From: Flavobacteriia bacterium | GTDB lineage: Bacteria; Bacteroidota; Bacteroidia; Flavobacteriales_D; Crocinitomicaceae | DNA length: 64,000 bases | Assembly: GCA_016183815.1 (NCBI GenBank) | Contig: JACPDW010000036.1 | Span: 37,584-101,583, forward strand | Direction: 5' to 3' | Part shown: positions 1 through 10,474 of the stretch, piece after piece | Numbering within the stretch: the first letter of the stretch is position 1 | How the letters are laid out: each line of letters begins with the position of its first letter | Program-made: the position numbers and the translations under genes | Notes under the pieces: generated by a model | The model's input: only the letters and a program-made list of their open reading frames with translations | What the model was told of the DNA's origin: nothing | Database searches by the model: none

Positions 1-2
1 AT

Positions 3-2120
3 TTTGCTACATTAAAATTAAGATTAGAAAATAAAAAACCTACTGAAACTGAACTTAATGTTGAAAAAGGTGTTACCATTTCAGAAAAACCAATAGAAAT
101 GGACGATAGATCTGATTTAAAAACTTCTGAAATATTTGGTTCTGAAATATTTAGAAGTTCATCTATGAGTTTTGAACCTAATCCACATTTAGCAACCCCT
201 ACAAACTATATTTTAGGACCTGGAGACGAATTGCAAATTGTTGTTTTTGGGATGCAGGAATATACATCAAGTCCAAGAGTTAGTAAAGAAGGTAGAATTT
301 CAATTCCTGTTGTTGGACAAATATATGTTAATGGTTTATCCATTGAGGCAGCTAAAAGTAAAATTAAAAGTTCTTTTACGAAAGTTTTTAGTTCATTAAA
401 TTCAGGGCAATCTCAAATTTCAATTACTTTAACAAATGTTAGAACTATAAGAATAACCATTTTAGGGTCAAGAAAACCAGGTAATTACTCAGTTTCCTCA
501 CTATCAACAGTATTTAACGCTTTACATATTGCTGGAGGTCCAAATGACAACGGCTCCTATAGAAAAATTGAATTGTTAAGAAATAACAAAATAATTAAAA
601 TAATTGATATTTATAAATTTTTAATGACAGGTGATCAATCTGATAATATAAATTTACTTGATAATGATATTATTAGAATACCAGTTTATGAAAATAGAGT
701 CAAAATTGAAGGAAAAGTTAAAAGACCAGGAGTTTTTGAATTACTTCCTAATGAAAACTTTAATGATTTATTGAGTTATTGCTCTGGTTTTGATGAAGCT
801 GCTTACAAAGCCAATATAAAATTGGTACAAAATACAGATAAAGAGCTTAAAATATCTGATTTAAATGAAAAAGAATACAGTACATATACTCCTAAACTTG
901 GAGATGTTTTTAAAGTTAGCACTATTTTAAACCGTTTTGAAAACAAAGTTTCAATAAAAGGATCTGTTTTTAGACCTGATGATTATGCTTTAGTACCTGG
1001 GATGACTCTGAATGATTTGATTTCTAAAGCCGATGGTCTGACTGAAGACGCTTTTAAAAATAGAGCATTATTAATAAGAGAAAAAGAAGATCTAAGAAAA
1101 GAAATCGAATTTATAAACTTAAATTCAAACCAAAACCCAGAATTAAGAAAAAATGATGAAGTAATTATTTCTTCAATATTTGATTTAAAAAATATCGAAA
1201 ATGTATATATTTCTGGATATGTAAAAAAACCAGGAGAATATCCTTTTGCAGAAAAACTTACTTTGTACGACTTAATACTGCAAGCGGGTGGTTTTAAAAC
1301 TGGTGCTTCAAGACAAGTTGAAATATCTAGGGTTATTATAAAAGATGAGGAAATTTCAAATCAAGTTGAAAAGTCAAAAGTATTTACATTAACAATTGAT
1401 ACTTTGTTAATCGATCAAACAAAAAATTTCATATTACAACCAGAAGATGTAGTACAAGTTAGAAAAAAACCTGTTTATGAAATTCAAAAAACCATTTATG
1501 TAACAGGAAGAGTCATGTATCCAGGTGAGTATGTGTTATCAACTGAATTAGAAACTTTTATGGATTTTATAAAAAGAGCAGGTGGTTTAAAAGAAGATGC
1601 CAATGTTGAATCAATTTACATCAAAAGGAAAACAGACTTTGCATCAACTGAACAAATTGAACATACTGTTAAAAAAATACCAATAGATTATAAATATATC
1701 CTAAGAAAACCAAACTCATATAGAAATGTCTTTATGAAGCCGGGTGATCAAATAATAGTTGAAAAAATTGATAATACTGTTCGTGTTTTAGGGAATGTGT
1801 ATTTATCGACAGAAATTCCTTATATAAATGGAAAACGTTTAAAATACTATGTTAACTCTGTCGGTGGTTATAATGAAAATACAGATAAAAATAGAGTATA
1901 TGTTGTTAAACCTAATGGATTAGCTAAAACTACCAAAAGTTTTCTTTTTTTTAGAGTTTATCCAAAAGTACATAAAGGTTCAGATATTATTGTACCTGTC
2001 CAAGTTGAAAAAATAAGTAAAAAAGTTAAGATGACAATACAAGAAATAGCATCAATAACAGGTGTAATTGGAAGTTTAGCAGGTATGACTGTTGCAATTT
2101 TAAATTTATATAATAAATGA
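3..2120 (+). CDS. SLBB-domain polysaccharide export protein (5' end outside window)
   Basis: Outer-membrane/periplasmic polysaccharide export protein of the Wza/SLBB type, expected to form the export channel for the polymer made by the genes downstream. The reading frame is open to the window edge and already protein-like before the first ATG (position 99), so the true start lies upstream. Numbering from that ATG, a Poly_export motif ([12 protein letters not shown]) is near residues 40-51. About six SLBB-like units follow, each with the pattern hxGxVxxPGxY, and a hydrophobic segment sits near the C-terminus (about 645-670). The multi-SLBB form of roughly 700-850 residues is common in Bacteroidota. 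The stop overlaps the start of ugd (ATGA), showing one operon. Confidence 0.9.
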   Translation, partial: FATLKLRLENKKPTETELNVEKGVTISEKPIEMDDRSDLKTSEIFGSEIFRSSSMSFEPNPHLATPTNYILGPGDELQIVVFGMQEYTSSPRVSKEGRISIPVVGQIYVNGLSIEAAKSKIKSSFTKVFSSLNSGQSQISITLTNVRTIRITILGSRKPGNYSVSSLSTVFNALHIAGGPNDNGSYRKIELLRNNKIIKIIDIYKFLMTGDQSDNINLLDNDIIRIPVYENRVKIEGKVKRPGVFELLPNENFNDLLSYCSGFDEAAYKANIKLVQNTDKELKISDLNEKEYSTYTPKLGDVFKVSTILNRFENKVSIKGSVFRPDDYALVPGMTLNDLISKADGLTEDAFKNRALLIREKEDLRKEIEFINLNSNQNPELRKNDEVIISSIFDLKNIENVYISGYVKKPGEYPFAEKLTLYDLILQAGGFKTGASRQVEISRVIIKDEEISNQVEKSKVFTLTIDTLLIDQTKNFILQPEDVVQVRKKPVYEIQKTIYVTGRVMYPGEYVLSTELETFMDFIKRAGGLKEDANVESIYIKRKTDFASTEQIEHTVKKIPIDYKYILRKPNSYRNVFMKPGDQIIVEKIDNTVRVLGNVYLSTEIPYINGKRLKYYVNSVGGYNENTDKNRVYVVKPNGLAKTTKSFLFFRVYPKVHKGSDIIVPVQVEKISKKVKMTIQEIASITGVIGSLAGMTVAILNLYNK

Positions 2121-3514
2121 AAAAAATTGAGAAGATTTGTTGCATTGGTGCTGGTTATGTGGGTGGTCCAACTATGGCAATTATAGCAGAAAAATGCCCT
2201 AATATTAAAGTGACAGTTGTAGATTTAAATGAAAATAGAATTAATAATTGGAACGACGAGGATTTATCTAAAATTCCTATTTATGAACCAGGTTTAGGTG
2301 AAGTTGTAGGAAAAGCTAGAGGTAAAAACTTATTTTTTTCTACGGATGTAGATACTGCTATTGATGAAGCAGAAATGATTTTTATCTCTGTTAATACCCC
2401 AACAAAAACGTACGGTTTAGGTAAAGGTATGGCAGCTGATTTGAAACATATTGAATTGTGTGCAAGACAAATTGCTCGAGTAGCAAAATCTGATAAAATT
2501 GTAGTTGAAAAATCTACATTACCTGTTCGAACTGCTGAAGCTATTAAAAGTATTTTAGAAAACACTGGTAATGGATCAAATTTTCAAATTTTATCTAATC
2601 CAGAATTTTTAGCAGAAGGTACTGCAGTAGCTGATTTGTTAAATCCAGATCGTGTATTAATTGGTGGTGATCAAACTCCAGAAGGGTTAAATGCAATTAA
2701 TTCATTAGTTCAAATATATGCTAATTGGGTTCCAATTGAAAAAATATTAACTACAAACTTGTGGTCATCAGAGTTATCCAAGTTGACGGCTAATGCTTTT
2801 CTTGCTCAAAGGGTTTCTTCAATTAATTCAATTTCAGAACTTTGTGAAAGAACAGGTGCAGATATTCAAGAAGTAGCTAAATCAATTGGTACAGATAGTA
2901 GAATTGGATCTAAATTTTTGAAATCCTCTGTTGGTTTTGGTGGTTCATGTTTTCAAAAAGATATTTTAAATTTAGTATATATAGCAAGAAGTTATAGCTT
3001 AAATGAAGTTGCAGATTATTGGGAACAAGTAATTATTATGAATGATCATCAAAAAAGTCGTTTTGCAAGAAACATTATTAAAACATTATACAATACAGTA
3101 TCTGATAAAAAAATTGCATTTTTAGGTTGGGCATTTAAAAAAGACACAAATGATTCTAGAGAATCACCAGCTATATATGTTGCCGATGAATTGATTAATG
3201 AAGGTGCAAACATTTATGTATATGACCCTAAAGTAAGCAAAAATCAAATGTTAAGTGATTTAAACTATTTAGAAACAAGAACTAATAAAGATAATGAAAA
3301 AAAATTAAATTCTTCATCTGATGTTTATGAGATTTGCAATAATGCACACTCTATTGCTATTTTAACAGAATGGGAAGAATTTATTGATTTAGATTGGCAG
3401 AAAATTTATGATAATATGTTAAAACCTGCTTTCATTTTTGACGGAAGAAATTTATTAAATAGAATTAAATTGGAAAAAATTGGATTTAAATTTTATAGTA
3501 TAGGAATTTCTTAA
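2117..3514 (+). CDS. ugd: UDP-glucose 6-dehydrogenase
   Basis: Oxidises UDP-glucose to UDP-glucuronate with two NAD+, supplying a nucleotide sugar for the surface polysaccharide. The N-terminus carries the dinucleotide-binding motif GAGYVGGPT. The catalytic cysteine lies in [10 protein letters not shown] (Cys278). The length (465 aa) and the opening sequence resemble the eukaryote-like UGDH branch rather than the shorter E. coli form. The start overlaps the previous stop by ATGA. A Wzz-like gene follows 12 bp downstream. UDP-glucuronate may be a repeat-unit sugar or the precursor of another one; no UDP-glucuronate epimerase is seen in the window. Confidence 0.95.
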   Translation: MKKIEKICCIGAGYVGGPTMAIIAEKCPNIKVTVVDLNENRINNWNDEDLSKIPIYEPGLGEVVGKARGKNLFFSTDVDTAIDEAEMIFISVNTPTKTYGLGKGMAADLKHIELCARQIARVAKSDKIVVEKSTLPVRTAEAIKSILENTGNGSNFQILSNPEFLAEGTAVADLLNPDRVLIGGDQTPEGLNAINSLVQIYANWVPIEKILTTNLWSSELSKLTANAFLAQRVSSINSISELCERTGADIQEVAKSIGTDSRIGSKFLKSSVGFGGSCFQKDILNLVYIARSYSLNEVADYWEQVIIMNDHQKSRFARNIIKTLYNTVSDKKIAFLGWAFKKDTNDSRESPAIYVADELINEGANIYVYDPKVSKNQMLSDLNYLETRTNKDNEKKLNSSSDVYEICNNAHSIAILTEWEEFIDLDWQKIYDNMLKPAFIFDGRNLLNRIKLEKIGFKFYSIGIS

Positions 3515-3526
3515 AAGAATTAAAAA

Positions 3527-4576
3527 ATGAGTAAAAGTAACAATGTTATAAAAGAAATTTTTTTATATCTCCTACTTAAATGGAAAATTGTAATTTCTGT
3601 TTGTATAATAGGGGGTGGTATAGGGTTGTTAATTTCTTTATTTAACAAACCTAAATTTGAATCAAAATTATCTTTTTCATTAGATTCATCTAGCATTTCA
3701 TCTGGTTCAATAGGTGGTGGTATTGGAAATATTGCTAGTTCTCTTGGTTTTGGGGGAACAACTGGAGAAAGCTTATTTGAAGGTGATAATTTAATTGAGT
3801 TAATGAAATCAAAAAATGTTATTATTAAATCTTTTTTATCTAAAATTCCGTATAAGAAACATAATTTTGTTGAGGAATATATAAATACTTATGAATTAAG
3901 ATCTTCTTGGGAAGAGAAAAGCACATTAAAAAACATTAAATTTAATTTAAACCAAAACAGAAATAAATTTTCTTATGAACAAGATAGTATTTTATTTGAA
4001 ATTTATGAAAGTTTTTTGGAAAAAAATATTAAAATTAAACAAATAAGTAATAAAATAAACATAATTAATATAACAGTGAAAACCAAAAGTCATGTTTTTA
4101 CTAGATATTTTCCTGAAATTCTTATAAAAAATCTAATCGATTTTTATACTGAAGTAAAAACCAAAAAAGCGAAATTAAATTACGATGTATTAAAAAAACA
4201 AACGGATTCTATTAGAGTAGCTTTAAATAATGCTATTTCATCAGTAGCAGCATCAAATGATAACATATTTGGACTTAATCCTTCAATGAATATTCAAAGA
4301 GTACCTTCTCTTAGGAAACAAGTAGATATTCAAGCAAATACTGCAATTTTGAATGAATTAGTAAAAAATTTAGAATTAGCAAGGATTAGTTTGCTAAATA
4401 ATACACCAATTATTCAATTAATTGATGTTCCTCGATATCCAGTTGAAAAAATTTATACTAGAAAATTATACTTTATTTTTTTTGGAGGGTTAATTTCTGG
4501 TATATTTTTATTAGTTTATTTATATTTTTCGGACATCAATTTTAAAAAAATTCTAAAATCAATTAAAAATGAGTAA
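3527..4576 (+). CDS. Wzz-like polysaccharide chain-length/co-polymerase protein
   Basis: Inner-membrane co-polymerase of the Wzz/GNVR family, which sets polymer chain length together with Wzy. Two membrane segments bracket a periplasmic domain: about residues 17-37 and 316-337. A Gly/Ser-rich stretch (about 54-80) follows the first. The proline-containing stretch before the second segment (PRYPVEK) is typical of the family. There is no C-terminal tyrosine kinase domain (no Walker motifs, no Tyr-rich tail), so it is the short form. It sits between ugd and gmd; its last codons overlap the gmd start. Confidence 0.85.
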   Translation: MSKSNNVIKEIFLYLLLKWKIVISVCIIGGGIGLLISLFNKPKFESKLSFSLDSSSISSGSIGGGIGNIASSLGFGGTTGESLFEGDNLIELMKSKNVIIKSFLSKIPYKKHNFVEEYINTYELRSSWEEKSTLKNIKFNLNQNRNKFSYEQDSILFEIYESFLEKNIKIKQISNKINIINITVKTKSHVFTRYFPEILIKNLIDFYTEVKTKKAKLNYDVLKKQTDSIRVALNNAISSVAASNDNIFGLNPSMNIQRVPSLRKQVDIQANTAILNELVKNLELARISLLNNTPIIQLIDVPRYPVEKIYTRKLYFIFFGGLISGIFLLVYLYFSDINFKKILKSIKNE

Positions 4577-5672
4577 AATCGCTTTAATAACTGGTATTAC
4601 AGGACAAGACGGTGCGTATCTTAGTGAATTCTTGTTAAAGAAAAATTATATTGTACATGGAATCAAAAGAAGGTCATCTAGCTTTAATACTGATAGAATT
4701 GATCATCTATACCAAGATCCACATGTGAATAATCAAAATTTCATCCTCCACTATGGAGATATGACAGATAGTACTAATTTAATTAGAATTATTCAGGAGG
4801 TTAAACCAGATGAAATATATAATCTTGCCGCCATGAGTCATGTTCACGTTTCTTTTGAAACACCTGAATATACTGCTAATGCAGATGGATTAGGTACTTT
4901 AAGATTATTAGAAGCTTTGAGAATACTTGGAATGGAAAAAAAAGTTAGAATCTATCAAGCTTCAACTTCAGAATTGTATGGACTTGTACAACAAGTACCT
5001 CAAACTGAAAAAACTCCATTTTATCCAAGAAGTCCATATGCTGTTGCAAAAATGTATGCTTATTGGATTACAGTAAACTATCGTGAAGCCTATGGGATTT
5101 ATGCATGTAATGGAATATTGTTTAACCACGAATCACCATTAAGAGGTGAAACATTTGTAACAAGAAAAATTACAAGAGCGGTTGCTAAAATAGCCTTGGG
5201 TTTACAAGATAAATTATACTTAGGAAATTTAAATGCTCAAAGAGATTGGGGACACGCTAAGGATTATGTCAGAATGATGTGGATGATACTACAAGCTGAC
5301 CAAGCTGAAGATTGGGTCATTGCAACAGGAAAAACTACCCCAGTTAGAGATTTTATTAAAATGGCCTTCAATGAAGTTGGTATTATTTTAGACTTTAAAG
5401 GTGAAGGAGAAAATGAAAAAGCTTATATAAAGGAATGTAATAATCCTGAATATCAAGTTGAAATAGGTAAAGAAGTTCTTGCAGTAGATAAACGCTATTT
5501 TAGACCAACAGAAGTGGATCTTCTTATTGGAGATGCAACAAAAGCAAAAGAAAAACTAGGTTGGGTTCCAGAATGTTCTTTACCTGAATTGATTAAAGAT
5601 ATGATGAGCTCTGATATTAATGTTATGAAAAAAGAAATTTATTTAAATAAAGGAGGCTTTTTAAAAAAATAA
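4569..5672 (+). CDS. gmd: GDP-mannose 4,6-dehydratase
   Basis: Converts GDP-D-mannose to GDP-4-keto-6-deoxy-D-mannose, the branch-point intermediate for GDP-fucose, GDP-colitose and GDP-perosamine. This extended SDR protein has the NADP-binding motif [10 protein letters not shown] at the N-terminus and the catalytic Tyr-x3-Lys in [12 protein letters not shown]. The length of 367 aa is usual. The start overlaps the Wzz-like gene by 8 bp. The next two genes encode a GDP-fucose-synthase-like reductase and a ColD-type 3-dehydratase, so its product probably goes to colitose here. Confidence 0.97.
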   Translation: MSKIALITGITGQDGAYLSEFLLKKNYIVHGIKRRSSSFNTDRIDHLYQDPHVNNQNFILHYGDMTDSTNLIRIIQEVKPDEIYNLAAMSHVHVSFETPEYTANADGLGTLRLLEALRILGMEKKVRIYQASTSELYGLVQQVPQTEKTPFYPRSPYAVAKMYAYWITVNYREAYGIYACNGILFNHESPLRGETFVTRKITRAVAKIALGLQDKLYLGNLNAQRDWGHAKDYVRMMWMILQADQAEDWVIATGKTTPVRDFIKMAFNEVGIILDFKGEGENEKAYIKECNNPEYQVEIGKEVLAVDKRYFRPTEVDLLIGDATKAKEKLGWVPECSLPELIKDMMSSDINVMKKEIYLNKGGFLKK

Positions 5673-5682
5673 AAGGTAAATA

Positions 5683-6609
5683 ATGAAAAAAATTTTAATA
5701 TTAGGTGGGAATGGAATGGTTGGTAAAAATTTTATTGAAAATAATAACTCAAATAAAATTTGTATTTCTCCAAGTTCATCTGAATTAAACTTATTAGACT
5801 ATAATGCATGCTTATCATTTTTTAATGAATGCCAACCTGATGTGATACTTCATTGTGCAGGATTGGTTGGTGGTATACAAGCAAACATGAATAATCCAGT
5901 TGATTTTTTGTTGAAAAATACAGACATTGGAAGAAATGTCGTATGGGCAGCTTATAATGCAAATATAAAAACATTGATTAATATTGGTTCTTCTTGTATG
6001 TATCCAAGAGATGCAGAAAATCCATTAAAAGAGGATTTAATTTTAAAAGGTGAGTTGGAACCTACAAATGAAGGTTACGCTTTAGCCAAAATATTTACAC
6101 AAAGGTTATGTTCTTACATTAACAAACAATATCCTTCTTTTCATTTCAAAACTATTATTCCTTGTAATCTTTTTGGAAAATATGACAAATTTGAAGAATC
6201 AAAATCACATTTAATTCCTGCAATCATTCATAAAATACATCATGCAAAAGAAAATAATGAGAATGAAGTAGAAATTTGGGGTGATGGATTGGCAAGAAGA
6301 GAATTTATGTATGCTAAAGATTTAGCATTAATACTTTGGAAAGTAGTAGAAAATTTTGAAAATATTCCAGATGTAATGAATGTTGGTCTAGGTTATGACT
6401 ATTCAATTTTAGAATATTATCAAACTGTTTCAAAAGTATTAAATTATAATGGAAACTTTAAATTTAATTTAAACAAACCTGTAGGAATGAAACAAAAAGT
6501 TGTTGAAATCTCTAATTTGAAAAGATTAAATCTCTCTATCAATCATGATTTATCAAATGGAATAAAAGAAACGTATGATTATTATTTAACTCTAATTAAT
6601 AAAAAATGA
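5683..6609 (+). CDS. colC: GDP-L-colitose synthase-like (ColC) / GDP-L-fucose synthase family
   Basis: Short-chain dehydrogenase of the GDP-4-keto-6-deoxymannose epimerase/reductase family. The N-terminal motif is GGNGMVGKNF, and the catalytic Ser/Tyr/Lys set is visible in SSCMYPR and GYALAKI. Enzymes of this family epimerise C5 (and C3) and reduce C4: Fcl makes GDP-L-fucose and ColC makes GDP-L-colitose. The choice between them rests on context: the next gene encodes the 3-dehydratase ColD, whose product is the ColC substrate. If ColD is not active, Fcl is the alternative. The stop overlaps colD (ATGA). Confidence 0.75.
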   Translation: MKKILILGGNGMVGKNFIENNNSNKICISPSSSELNLLDYNACLSFFNECQPDVILHCAGLVGGIQANMNNPVDFLLKNTDIGRNVVWAAYNANIKTLINIGSSCMYPRDAENPLKEDLILKGELEPTNEGYALAKIFTQRLCSYINKQYPSFHFKTIIPCNLFGKYDKFEESKSHLIPAIIHKIHHAKENNENEVEIWGDGLARREFMYAKDLALILWKVVENFENIPDVMNVGLGYDYSILEYYQTVSKVLNYNGNFKFNLNKPVGMKQKVVEISNLKRLNLSINHDLSNGIKETYDYYLTLINKK

Positions 6610-7781
6610 AATATCCTTTAGCAAGTGTTTCTTGGGACACAAAAGAATTCGAAGCTATGCAAAGTGTAATAAATTCTGGTGAATTTACAATGGGCAAAAA
6701 AGTAATAGAATTTGAAAATAACTTCGCAAAATATTTTGGTAGTAAATATGCTTGTATGGTTAATTCTGGATCTTCAGCTAATTTGATTGCAATTGCAACT
6801 TTGTTTTATAGAAAAAATAATCCTTTAAAACGAGGTGATGAAGTTATTGTACCTGCTGTTTCTTGGTCAACGACCTACTATCCTTTACAACAATATGGAT
6901 TACATTGTAAATTTGTTGATATAGATATTGATACCTTAAATTATGATTTAGATTCTTTGGAAAAAGCTGTATCTGATTCAACGAAAGCAATTGTTGTTGT
7001 TAACTTGCTTGGAAACCCAAATGATTTCAATAAAATTAAATCAATAATTGGTAATAGAAAAATTGACATTATAGAAGACAACTGTGAATCTATGGGTGCT
7101 GAATATGATAATAAAAAAACTGGAACTTTGTCATTAATAGGTACATTTAGTTCGTTTTTTAGTCATCACATTTCTACAATGGAAGGTGGAATTATAGTGA
7201 CGGATAATGAAGAACTGTATCAAATTATGCTTTGTCTTAGGGCTCACGGGTGGACAAGAAATCTTCCTGATGAAAATATGGTGAGTGGAACAAAATCTTC
7301 CAATCCATTTTATGAATCGTTCAATTTTATACTTCCTGGATATAATGTAAGACCTGGCGAAATCCATGCAGCATTAGGAATAGAACAATTAAAAAAACTT
7401 GATTCTTTTATTAAAATTAGAAGAAAAAATGCAAAAATATTTTTGAATGAATTTCAAAATCATCCATTTATAAAATTTCAAAAAGAAATTTCAAATAGTT
7501 CTTGGTTTGGATTTTCAATGATTGTTTCAAAAAACTCTACAAAAAAAAGAGATGATTTAATAAACTTTTTAACTAGCAATGGTGTTGAATGTAGGCCGAT
7601 TGTATCCGGAAATTTTTTAAAAAATCCAGTATTAAAATATTTTGATTATTCTGTTCACGGAAAGATAGTAAATGCTTCCGAAATTGATGATTATGGTTTC
7701 TTTATTGGGAACCATCAATACGATTTAGAAACAGAAATTAAAGAGTTAAAAAAGTTAGTTAACTTATTTTTTGAACTATAA
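6606..7781 (+). CDS. colD: GDP-4-keto-6-deoxy-D-mannose 3-dehydratase (ColD)
   Basis: PLP enzyme of the DegT/DnrJ/EryC1/StrS aminotransferase fold that removes the C3 hydroxyl of GDP-4-keto-6-deoxymannose on the way to colitose. The decisive feature is the active-site segment SFFSHHISTMEGG, with His187-His188 where sugar aminotransferases have the PLP-binding Lys. His188 coincides with the catalytic base described for E. coli ColD, and the length (391 aa) is nearly the same. The phosphate-binding SGSSAN motif is at about 54-59 and the PLP-ring Asp lies in IIEDNCESMGA. It follows gmd and the ColC-like gene, giving a complete GDP-colitose set. Confidence 0.85.
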   Translation: MKYPLASVSWDTKEFEAMQSVINSGEFTMGKKVIEFENNFAKYFGSKYACMVNSGSSANLIAIATLFYRKNNPLKRGDEVIVPAVSWSTTYYPLQQYGLHCKFVDIDIDTLNYDLDSLEKAVSDSTKAIVVVNLLGNPNDFNKIKSIIGNRKIDIIEDNCESMGAEYDNKKTGTLSLIGTFSSFFSHHISTMEGGIIVTDNEELYQIMLCLRAHGWTRNLPDENMVSGTKSSNPFYESFNFILPGYNVRPGEIHAALGIEQLKKLDSFIKIRRKNAKIFLNEFQNHPFIKFQKEISNSSWFGFSMIVSKNSTKKRDDLINFLTSNGVECRPIVSGNFLKNPVLKYFDYSVHGKIVNASEIDDYGFFIGNHQYDLETEIKELKKLVNLFFEL

Positions 7782-8467
7782 TGAAAAATTATACAAAAAT
7801 CACCCTTTTAATACCAATGAAGGGTAATTCAGAAAGAGTTCCTAATAAAAATATGAGACTTTTTGATGGGAAACCCCTTTATCATGCAATTATTTCAGAA
7901 CTATTAAATTCAAAGTATATCACAAATATTATAATTAATACAGATAGTGAAAAAATCAAACAAGATGCTAATTTGAATTTCCCTTCTGTAATTATTGTTG
8001 ATAGACCGATAGAAATTCAAGGAGATTTTGTACCTATGAATGAAATTATTGAATATGATATAAATCAAATTGAATCAGATATATACATTCAAACACATAG
8101 TACTAATCCATTACTTAAACACATTACATTGGATAATGCGATTAAAGCATTTATTGATGCAGATGGTAAATTTGATTCTGTATTTTCAGTAACTAGACTT
8201 CAAACTAGACTATATTGGGAAGACGGTAAACCTGTTAATCATAATCCAAATGAATTGTTAAGAACACAAGATTTACCTCCAGTATTTGAGGAAAATTCAA
8301 ATTTTTATATTTTCACTAAGGAATCCTTTAAAAAAGTGGGTAAAAAAAGAATTGGACTTAAACCATTAATGTTTCCAATGAACAAAATTGAAGCTCAAGA
8401 TATTGATGAGCCAGAGGATTTTATTTTGGCAGAAACCCTTTATAAAGTAAGACATGATATACGATAA
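7781..8467 (+). CDS. Acylneuraminate cytidylyltransferase family (CMP-sugar synthetase)
   Basis: NeuA/KdsB-fold enzyme expected to couple CTP to the anomeric hydroxyl of a 2-keto-3-deoxy (ulosonic) acid. The N-terminal nucleotide-binding signature is LIPMKGNSERVPNKN, and the Asp-bearing segment IYIQTHSTNPLLK follows near residues 104-116. It is distinct from the housekeeping KdsB at 30143-30862, so it should act on a different acid. No NeuB-type synthase accompanies it. An HpcH/HpaI aldolase lies 1.2 kb downstream in the same operon and may provide the acid. The start shares one base with the colD stop (TAATG). Confidence 0.85.
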   Translation: MKNYTKITLLIPMKGNSERVPNKNMRLFDGKPLYHAIISELLNSKYITNIIINTDSEKIKQDANLNFPSVIIVDRPIEIQGDFVPMNEIIEYDINQIESDIYIQTHSTNPLLKHITLDNAIKAFIDADGKFDSVFSVTRLQTRLYWEDGKPVNHNPNELLRTQDLPPVFEENSNFYIFTKESFKKVGKKRIGLKPLMFPMNKIEAQDIDEPEDFILAETLYKVRHDIR

Positions 8468-8915
8468 GATTAATAATTGGAGAACTTATTTTAAATATCA
8501 AGTTTTTGAAGAAATATTTGATTCTTTAAAAACTTATAATGTTGACACTGAAGATGGTGTTTATTATTATGATGGATATTACTTTAAAGTAATGTCATAT
8601 GAAACTAAGGAAAATCCAACTATTATTGAGTCGCACTTAAAGGAAGTAGATATACAAATATTGTTAGCAGGTGCTGAAAATATAAAAATGTATCATCTGG
8701 AAGATTTGAAAGTAATAGAAGAATATAATGATCAGACTGATTGCATTTTTTATTCTTCAACAAAAAATCCTTATACAGAATTAACACTAATTCCAGATTA
8801 TATGGCAATATTTTTTCCTAGTGATCCTCATCATCCTCAATTTAGAAGTGCTACTGGAGTTTCTTTTTTAAAAAAAATTGTAATTAAAGTTAATCTTAAT
8901 GCCTTCCAAATATGA
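8454..8915 (+). CDS. YhcH/YjgK/YiaL family protein (NanQ-like anomerase)
   Basis: DUF386 cupin-like protein. The family signature is seen in ESHLKEVDIQILLAG (the His and Glu metal ligands) and in the segment around IFFPSDPHHPQ. Members include E. coli NanQ, which speeds anomerisation of sialic acid, and EbgC-like proteins. Its start overlaps the cytidylyltransferase by 14 bp, so the two are probably translated together. An anomerase beside a CMP-sugar synthetase is sensible because such synthetases use one anomer. The assignment to this sugar is an inference. Confidence 0.85.
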   Translation: MIYDKINNWRTYFKYQVFEEIFDSLKTYNVDTEDGVYYYDGYYFKVMSYETKENPTIIESHLKEVDIQILLAGAENIKMYHLEDLKVIEEYNDQTDCIFYSSTKNPYTELTLIPDYMAIFFPSDPHHPQFRSATGVSFLKKIVIKVNLNAFQI

Positions 8916-9688
8916 AAAAAAAAATAAAAAAGTTAATTGGAAAAAAGTTTCTGAATTTTTTAAAAAAGTTACTATACAAGCGTATTGATGAACTTGATGT
9001 TATACATAATTATTTGAAAAGAATTAACTCCAATCATGGAGTGATGGTTGACGTTGGTGTACATTATGGTGAATCTTGTATCCCCTTTTTAAAAGACGGT
9101 TGGAAAGTATATGGTTTTGAACCAGATAAAGAAAATCAAAAGATTCTTAAAAAAGAAATTACTGATACTTCTAATTTTGTTCTATTTGATTATGCTTTAT
9201 CAAATGAACCTGGTGAAATGAATTTTTATGCATCAGAAGAGTCTACTGGAATTTCAAGTCTACTTAATTTTCACGAGACGCATATTATTTCAAATGTTGT
9301 AAAAGTTGAAACTTTAAAAAATATTATCGATCAACACAATATTCAAAATATTAAACTTTTAAAAATTGATGTAGAAGGTTATGATTATTTTGTTTTAAAA
9401 GGTTTTGATTTTGAAAAACACACTCACCCAGAATATATTATATGTGAGTATGAAGATTTGAAAACTTCTAAATTGGGTTATAATGTTTTAGATATGATTG
9501 AATATCTTCAAACTATCGGTTACAAAGTTTTAGTGTGTGAATGGGAACCGATAATAAAATATGGTGGTCATCACAGATTTAACAAGGCAAAATTTTATCC
9601 ATGTGATTTAAATCCTAAAGCTTGGGGTAATTTAATTGCGTTTAAAGATGAAAATTTCATCCAATTTGCTCTAAAAAAAATGAACTAA
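8912..9688 (+). CDS. FkbM-family SAM-dependent methyltransferase
   Basis: Putative O-methyltransferase acting on a sugar or sugar intermediate. Residues about 44-70 hold the Rossmann motif I (MVDVGVHYGESCIPF) and the acidic motif II (VYGFEPDKEN). The later FkbM signature is LLKIDVEGYDYFVLKGF, followed by YIICEYED. A basic, lysine-rich N-terminus (about 35 residues) precedes the domain. It overlaps its neighbours on both sides (ATGA at the start, TAATG at the end), so it is a full member of the sugar operon. The acceptor cannot be deduced. Confidence 0.9.
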   Translation: MKKKIKKLIGKKFLNFLKKLLYKRIDELDVIHNYLKRINSNHGVMVDVGVHYGESCIPFLKDGWKVYGFEPDKENQKILKKEITDTSNFVLFDYALSNEPGEMNFYASEESTGISSLLNFHETHIISNVVKVETLKNIIDQHNIQNIKLLKIDVEGYDYFVLKGFDFEKHTHPEYIICEYEDLKTSKLGYNVLDMIEYLQTIGYKVLVCEWEPIIKYGGHHRFNKAKFYPCDLNPKAWGNLIAFKDENFIQFALKKMN

Positions 9689-10473
9689 TGAAAAACATTA
9701 CTCCAAATTGGTCATTAAAAGATAAATTAAAAAATAATCAGCTGACTTTAGGTTCTTGGTTAACAATCCCTCATCAATCGGTAGTAGAAATTATGGCAAC
9801 TGCTGGTTTCGAGTGGCTTACTCTTGATTTAGAACATGCAGCTATCGATATTTCTCAAGCCATGAATATGATTGCTTTAATCCAAGGAAAAGGAATGAAG
9901 GCTTTGGTTCGTGTCAGTAAAAATGAAGAAGTAATCATTAAAAGAATGCTTGATGCTGGTGCAGATGGAGTGATTATTCCAACCGTAAAAAATGCAGAAG
10001 AAGCCAGACAAGCTGTAGATTTTGTTAAATATCCACCTGTAGGTAAAAGAGGTGTTGGTCTGAATAGAGCTCAAAATTACGGAACTGGTTTTGACGAATA
10101 CCAAGATTGGCTAAAAAATGAATGTGTCATTATTGTTCAAATTGAACACATTGAGTCAGTTCATAACTTAGAATCTATTTTAAATGTAGAAGGAATCGAC
10201 GGAATCATTGTTGGACCTTATGATCTTTCTGCTTCTATGGGAATGCCTGGAAATTACGAACACCCAGATGTAGTTATTGCTTTAAAAAAAGTAGAAGAAA
10301 CAACCTTAAGGATGAAAAAACCACTAGGATTTCATGTGATTCATTCAGATCATCAAAAAACATTGGATAAAATAAATGTAGGATATTCCTTTTTAGCATT
10401 TAGTATCGATTTCTTTTTCTTAGGTGACAAAGCAAGAGATGAAATGAATTTATTAAAAAGTAAAATTCAATAA
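9688..10473 (+). CDS. HpcH/HpaI-family class II aldolase
   Basis: Metal-dependent aldolase of the HpcH/HpaI/GarL/RhmA family, which joins or splits pyruvate and an aldehyde to give 2-keto-3-deoxy or 4-hydroxy-2-oxo acids. Key elements visible are LDLEHAAID (Glu-His), LVRVSKN (substrate Arg), IVQIEHIES (metal Glu) and GPYDLSASMGMPG (metal Asp). Family members are usually catabolic. Inside a polysaccharide operon with a CMP-sugar synthetase it more likely works in the synthetic direction, in the place normally taken by NeuB or KdsA. That role is inference; the family call is secure. Confidence 0.9.
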   Translation: MKNITPNWSLKDKLKNNQLTLGSWLTIPHQSVVEIMATAGFEWLTLDLEHAAIDISQAMNMIALIQGKGMKALVRVSKNEEVIIKRMLDAGADGVIIPTVKNAEEARQAVDFVKYPPVGKRGVGLNRAQNYGTGFDEYQDWLKNECVIIVQIEHIESVHNLESILNVEGIDGIIVGPYDLSASMGMPGNYEHPDVVIALKKVEETTLRMKKPLGFHVIHSDHQKTLDKINVGYSFLAFSIDFFFLGDKARDEMNLLKSKIQ

Positions 10474-10474
10474 A

